64,000 nt of DNA from Silene latifolia (Eukaryota; Streptophyta; Magnoliopsida; Caryophyllales; Caryophyllaceae): positions 66,842,134-66,906,133 of the forward strand of contig NC_133537.1 in NCBI RefSeq assembly GCF_048544455.1, in the 5' to 3' direction. The notes beneath the pieces are model-generated. The model saw only the letters and a program-made list of their open reading frames with translations. It made no database searches and was not told where the DNA came from. Positions 59,693-64,000 of this stretch are shown piece after piece. Both the position numbers and the translations under genes were made by a program. Every line of letters starts with the position of its first letter. Within the stretch, counting starts at the first letter, position 1.

Positions 59693-60347
59693 TTGAAAAT
59701 CATAGCATACATGATAGACCCAACACGATAGTCTTTCATATTGAACCGGTCAAGAACTTTGTCAATATAAGCTTCTTGACTCAATGCTAGTATCCTCTTG
59801 GACCTATCTCTATAGATTCGGATACCCAAGATTCGTTGTGCCTCTCCTAAGTCCTTCATCTGGAAGTGAGTCCCTAGCCACTCCTTTACGGAAGTGAGTG
59901 ATGGAATATCATTCCCGATGAGCAATATGTCATCCACATATAGGACAAGGAATGCAACCTTACTCCCACTAACCTTCATGTACAAACACGGTTCTTCAAC
60001 ACTTCTAGTGAAACCGTATTGTTTAATAACATGATCAAAGCGATGATTCCAACTCCGAGATGCTTTCTTAAGACCATAGATGGACTTCTTGAGCTTACAC
60101 ACCTTCTTAGGGTTAGATGTATCCACAAAACCTTCAGGTTGTGTCATGTACACTTCCTCTTCTAGAATCCCATTCAAGAAGGCGATTTTGACGTCCATTT
60201 GCAAAATCTCATAATCATGAAATACGGCAACCGCTAAGATTATCCTAATAGACCGAAGCATAGCGACTGGAGCGAAGGTTTCGTCATAGTGTAGACCATG
60301 AACTTGGGTGAAACCTTTTGCCACCAATCTAGCTTTGTAAACATCTA
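59689..60347 (-). pseudogene. Copia-B reverse transcriptase core
   Basis: The frame 60327-59689 continues the RT after the MITE: MVAKGFTQVHGLHYDETFAP, MDVKIAFLNG, active site [27 protein letters not shown]. Near its end it jumps from NMKDYRV directly into a copy of VGSIMYAMI. About 27 bp are present twice (59692-59650 area and 59700-59730) and the stretch between is missing, so some tens of codons are lost relative to Copia-A. Confidence 0.87.
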
Positions 60348-60610
60348 CTCCCTCCTATTCTCCATATTCTTCCCCTTTGTTGGGGGCACAAAAATTAACG
60401 AGGGGAATAAAATATGAATTCTGAGTTGGGTGGGGTTTGATGATAGAAGAGAGGAATGAATAAAATAAGGAATTGTGAGTTGGGTGGGGTTTGGTGATAG
60501 GAGTGAGGAATGAATAAAATAAGATTAAAAGTTTCCAAAAAAGGAAAGGGGAAGAAAACCTGAATAATCCGTTTTAGGAAAGAGGGAAGAAAATAGAGAA
60601 TAGGAGGGAG
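60348..60610. mobile_element. Stowaway-like MITE in the Copia-B RT
   Basis: 263 bp with ends CTCCCTCCTATTCTC and GAGAATAGGAGGGAG, flanked by the target TA at 60346-60347 and 60611-60612. Removing the insert and one TA rejoins the RT frame between the GVD and VYKARLVAKGF parts. The interior has two copies of a block with GAGTTGGGTGGGGTTTG. No coding capacity. Confidence 0.9.
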
Positions 60611-60784
60611 TATATGTTTATCTACGCCGAGCTTAATTTTATATATCCATTTACACTTAAGGGGTCGCACTCCCTCAGGTAAATCCACCAAGTCCCATAC
60701 TTGGTTCTCGTACATAGAATCCATTTCGGAACGCATGGCTTCTAGCCAATGCGAGGAGTCGGAACTAGACATGGCCGATTTTTA
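60611..60784 (-). pseudogene. Copia-B RT N-terminal part
   Basis: SSDSSHWLEAMRSEMDSMYE and KCKWIYKIKLGVD are the RT fingers. It lies between the TAA at 60784-60782, which ends the integrase frame, and the MITE. One polyprotein frame is here split by one stop and one transposon. Confidence 0.85.
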
Positions 60785-61966
60785 GGTGGTGGGTTCGTCA
60801 CTTTCCAAAAGTAACAAAACACCATCCTCTTCGATGTTACCAAGGTAGCGGTCAGGTGGATTAGAAATCCTACCTGACTTTCTAGGAACAATTACCATTT
60901 CAGAGGAGGAGGGAACGTTATCCTCCATGTTCTCCTCTACCTCATTTTCGGTTTGTGGCTCTTGAACTTCGTCAAGTTCAAATTTTCTCCCACTTTCTCT
61001 TCTAGAAATAAACTCTTTTTCTAGGAAGACAGCATCACGAGCCACAGACACTTTATTCTCGTTTTTATTGTAGAAGTAATAGCCACGTGTTTCCTTTGGA
61101 TAACCTACAAAAAGAGATTTGTCAGACCTGGGTGCAAATTTATTGGCAAACTTGATTTTGACATAAGCTTCGCAACCCCAAATACGCATGAATGACAAAT
61201 TAGGGACTTTCTCTGTCCATATCTCATATGGAGTCTTATCGGCCGCTTTAGTCGGGCTTCGATTTAGTGAAAATATTGCAGACAAGAGGGCAAAATCCCA
61301 AAACGAATCACGAAGCTCGGTTAGACTCATCATAGACCTAACCGTATCTAATAAAGTTCGGTTTCTCCTTTTGGCCACACCATTTAATTGTGGTGTGGCG
61401 GGAGGAGTCCATTGTGATACTATACCACAATCGTTTAGGTGTGAATCAAATTCAGAATTTAGGTATTCACCACCACGATCCGATCGTAGGGTCTTAACCC
61501 TTTTATCCAATTGGTTCTCTACTTCATTCTGAAACACTTTGAACTTGTCAAAAGCTTCACTCTTGTTCTTTATCAAGTAGATATACCCATATCTACTCAA
61601 ATCATCAGTAAAAGTAATGAAGTAGTGAAAACCTCCTCTAGCGGTGATGGTTAATGGTCCACACACATCCGTATGTATGAGAGCCAAAACCTCACTTGCT
61701 CGTGTCCCTTTTCCCGCAAAAGGTGCATGAGTCATCTTGCCTAAAAGGCAAGACTCACATATACCATAGGATTCGAAATCAAATGATTTGAGCACTTTTG
61801 AAGAAGCAAGTCTCTTAATGCGTCTTTCGTTTATGTGACCTAAACGACAATGCCAAAAGGTAGGATTCATTTGGATCACCCGTTTTGAGCTTTTTGGTTT
61901 CCACATGATAAACGTCATTAATATCATTAAAAACATAAATTCCTCCAATTGAAATGGCCTTGCCAT
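60782..61966 (-). pseudogene. Copia-B integrase
   Basis: 394 codons without a stop. FWHCRLGHINERR and CESCLLGKM form the HHCC domain. Catalytic Asp residues are kept in LIHTDVCGPL and RSDRGGEYL. The expected catalytic Glu of the GVSERRNRTLL-type block is Lys (GVAKRRNRTLL), so the enzyme should be dead. C-terminal parts IWGCEAYVK and FVGYPKETRGYYFY follow. The frame ends at a TAA after SDEPTT. A one-base shift near 61860 separates it from the protease frame. Confidence 0.88.
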
Positions 61967-62409
61967 AAACCAAATCGTTCAACGAAAAAGTACAACTATT
62001 GTTCTTAATCATAAAACAAAAGCCTTTCGTGTCTAACGCGGAAATGAAGATGATGTTCTTGGTTAAAGTTGGTACAAAATAACACTTATTTAAAAACAAC
62101 TCTAAACCACTAGCTAAAGTGAGCACATAGGTCCCCACGGAAACGGCCGCTACTCTAGCTCCATTACCCATGTAGAGATCCACATCGCCTTTTGCTAGAG
62201 CTCGCACGTCCTTTAAGCCCTGCAAATGCTTACAAAGGTGAGAGCCACATCCGATATCTAATACCCAAGTGGAAGTGCAAGCATAATTAACGTCCATCAC
62301 ATAGAGAGAGGAGATTATACCAATAGGCGTCACACGCCCTTCCTTGAGGTCCTCCAAGTATTTGGGGAAACTCCTCCTATAATGCCCCTTCCCATTACAA
62401 TGGAAACAT
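61815..62409 (-). pseudogene. Copia-B gag end and protease, cut by Copia-C
   Basis: Right after the Copia-C LTR the zinc knuckle reads CFHCNGKGHYRRSF, with Phe for the last Cys. The protease motif is WVLDIGCGSHLC, where Thr of DTG is Ile. VGNGARVAAVS-like and FLNKCYFVPTLTKNI blocks follow. The frame goes on to 61815 in a wrong phase after a shift near 61860. The first seven residues of the open frame come from the Copia-C LTR and are not Gag. Confidence 0.86.
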
Positions 62410-63657
62410 TGAAGGAAATGTAGATTCATGTACACTCTAACATACTCATATATGTCTAATTAATTTGTCATAAATTAAAACGGATCTTATGCATGCAAAC
62501 AATATAATAAAATAGAGGAGAAATCATATCCTTACATTGATGATTTCGGTATTATGGGCACAAGAGAGATCTCCTTTCTCTTCTTGTTCTTGAGCTTTTC
62601 CAATGGAAGAACAAAGATCTAAGTGTAAGATCTCTCCCTATGTATTATACCCAAGGCTTCCTCTTAATTAAATTAACATTACAAATACTAGTGTGATATT
62701 AATTTTGTAGAAAAATTGAACCAAAAATATTTGGTTTTGAGCTCTCAAAACCGGTTGAGAGAGTAGGAGAGGAAGAGTGATTATTTTTGTCACACTAAAA
62801 TAATTTGTGATAAGAATGAATGAAAAATTTTACCACACACTAATCCATATAGTGCATAATAGAAAAATAAGAAAAGAACCCTTGTTCTTTCCAAGGGAGA
62901 ACCGGGTAGGGTGAGGGAAAATGGCCTATGCATGGCCTTTGTCCTCTTACACAAAAAGCATTAGGTATGCAAGCCTATATATGAGTAATCATCATTATGT
63001 TTCCCATTAATTTAAACAAACACAATATTTGTTCAAATATCCTCCCAATTTCGGCACATATGTTAATATGGAGTCCATATTATTTTTGTCAAATGTCAAC
63101 ATGTCACATGTCATGTGTGACATAAATTTGTTATGTAATTTTTAACATGTTAAAAATCAACGTATTAATAAAAATACGTCACATACAAAAATCGACTTAG
63201 TAATTTCATAATTACTTGTGCCAAAATATTTTACCGTTTATAAATCGCATTTATAATAATTCATTCAAATCCAATTGTTTCTTTAAACAATAATTTCATC
63301 CGAGTAATAATTTGATTACTCAGACCGTATCTCATTTAATCACATTTCAATTTGATACGAAAATTTTACTTCCAAAATCGTCCGTCAATTTTTCAAGTAA
63401 TTTAATTAACTCGTAACATTATACGATTAATTAAATAATCAATTAAGTGTATTGCCCTTTAGGTATGACCTAGGGGTCAATCGATCACCACCGTCACACG
63501 ACATGTAATGTCAAACTCTAGTCACCAATCATTACCGATATATGTTGACCGAGTTGTGATAACAAAATTACTTCCCAATTGTATTCTTTAAAATGAGATT
63601 TAATAATGATATTTAAATCATGTGATCGCACTATTGTTGAGGACACATTTCCCAACA
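62410..63657 (-). repeat. Copia-C 3' LTR
   Basis: 1248 bp from 63657 (TGTTGGGAAATG) to 62410 (CATTTCCTTCA) on the minus strand. U3 hairpin at 63550-63475. No gene within. Confidence 0.82.
63475..63550 (-). other. Conserved U3 hairpin, Copia-C
   Basis: Outer stem GGTCAA/TTGACC, inner stem GTAATG/CATTAC, loop ATTGGTGACTAGAGTTTGA. The inner stem shows two paired changes relative to Copia-A and B. Confidence 0.7.
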
Positions 63658-64000
63658 ATCTCCCACTTGTCCTCGACAAGTGTGCGTCACCAATTCTCTT
63701 GTCCTATTACTATCTCCCACTCAATGCAAGGTGTCTTTCAGGTCGTACTTGCAAGTGATCATATCGAGAGTGGTTTCCTCGATCCGGAGAATAAGCGATT
63801 GACCGGATTTATCCACTCTGGATACCTTCCGAGCGTGGCCACGCATTTCCAGTTCATTACTCCTCGAGTGGCCCTGAGATATTGTTTTAACCCTGACAAG
63901 GGGATGGACAATTCCTATCGCACTCATTCCCTTCGACTAGCCACAGCCATCATAACCCAAAATATGCCCATTTGACCCCATTTACGAAGGTCGTAGTAAC
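63658..64000 (-). other. Copia-C 3' non-coding block
   Basis: Polypurine tract (GGACAAGTGGGAGAT on the minus strand) and the block shared with Copia-A and B, with palindrome GCGTGGCCACGC at 63833-63844. The 117-codon plus-strand frame here is antisense and without family features. Confidence 0.7.

Larger units (their letters stand above)
55550..62409 (-). mobile_element. Copia-B: Ty1/copia element (Angela-like), 3' part
   Basis: On the minus strand: gag knuckle and protease, integrase, RT, RNase H, 3' non-coding block, 3' LTR. It is inserted in the Gypsy-1 integrase after GGGAG (55545-55549), the probable target duplication. Its own gag is cut at 62409 by Copia-C, so the gag start and 5' LTR lie to the right of the window. 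It holds two Stowaway-like elements (55965-57318 and 60348-60610). It is close in wording to Copia-A but a different family, with a different LTR. Confidence 0.88.
62410..64000 (-). mobile_element. Copia-C: Ty1/copia element, 3' end only
   Basis: The 3' LTR (62410-63657) and the adjoining 3' non-coding block reach the window end. The rest lies to the right. It is inserted in the Copia-B gag zinc knuckle. AACAT at 62405-62409 should be the target duplication, with its partner outside. Its LTR is closely related to the solo LTR at 14146-15424. Confidence 0.85.

Overview
The window is plant nuclear repeat DNA. I found no host single-copy gene, rRNA, tRNA or CRISPR array. It is a deep stack of LTR retrotransposons nested inside one another. 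Added to these are one L1-type LINE, two solo LTRs and three small DNA transposons. The primer-binding sites, the Angela-like copia, Tekay-like gypsy and Tat/Ogre-like lineages, and the intron-bearing plant-mobile-domain genes all fit a flowering plant. A eudicot, perhaps Caryophyllales, is a low-confidence guess.

Layout, outermost first. A decayed copia element (Copia-X, + strand, 1-3353) is cut by a Tat/Ogre-like gypsy element (Tat-1, - strand, 3354-6341 and 17370-21681). Inside Tat-1 sits Copia-A (6342-17369, - strand, TSD GGTTG, two LTRs). Copia-A contains an inverted copy of its own 3' end, and a solo LTR (14146-15424, TSD TACCT) has landed in that copy. Tat-1 is cut again at 21681 by a Tekay-like gypsy element (Gypsy-1, + strand, 21682-27724 and 53170-55549). 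Gypsy-1 is split by a second Tat element (Tat-2, + strand, 27725-53169, TSD CATTG). The 5' LTR of Tat-2 carries an L1-type LINE (29610-35941, - strand, 17-bp TSD), and that LINE is split by an Athila-like solo LTR (31383-32860, TSD GGAGG). The Gypsy-1 integrase gene is cut by Copia-B (55550-62409, - strand). Copia-B holds two Stowaway-like elements and is itself cut by Copia-C (62410 to the window end, - strand).

The coding content is gag, protease, integrase, reverse transcriptase and RNase H. Almost all of it is broken by stops and frameshifts; the Tat-2 integrase and the 3' half of LINE ORF2 are the longest intact frames. The most unusual genes lie between integrase and 3' LTR of the Tat elements and run antisense to them. 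One is an eight-exon plant-mobile-domain gene seen in both Tat-1 (17798-21127, +) and Tat-2 (46742-49684, -) with the same exon-intron plan. The other is a two-exon gene in Tat-2 (44441-45953, -) with its own TATA box.

The main non-coding signals are: a hairpin with compensatory base changes about 90-180 bp inside the LTRs of three or more copia families; a conserved block with a covarying palindrome between RNase H and the 3' LTR of the same elements; a primer-site-like decamer inside the Tat U5; a palindromic 12-mer shared by two unrelated LTR families; and a GC-rich motif shared by Tat LTRs and the upstream regions of the antisense genes.
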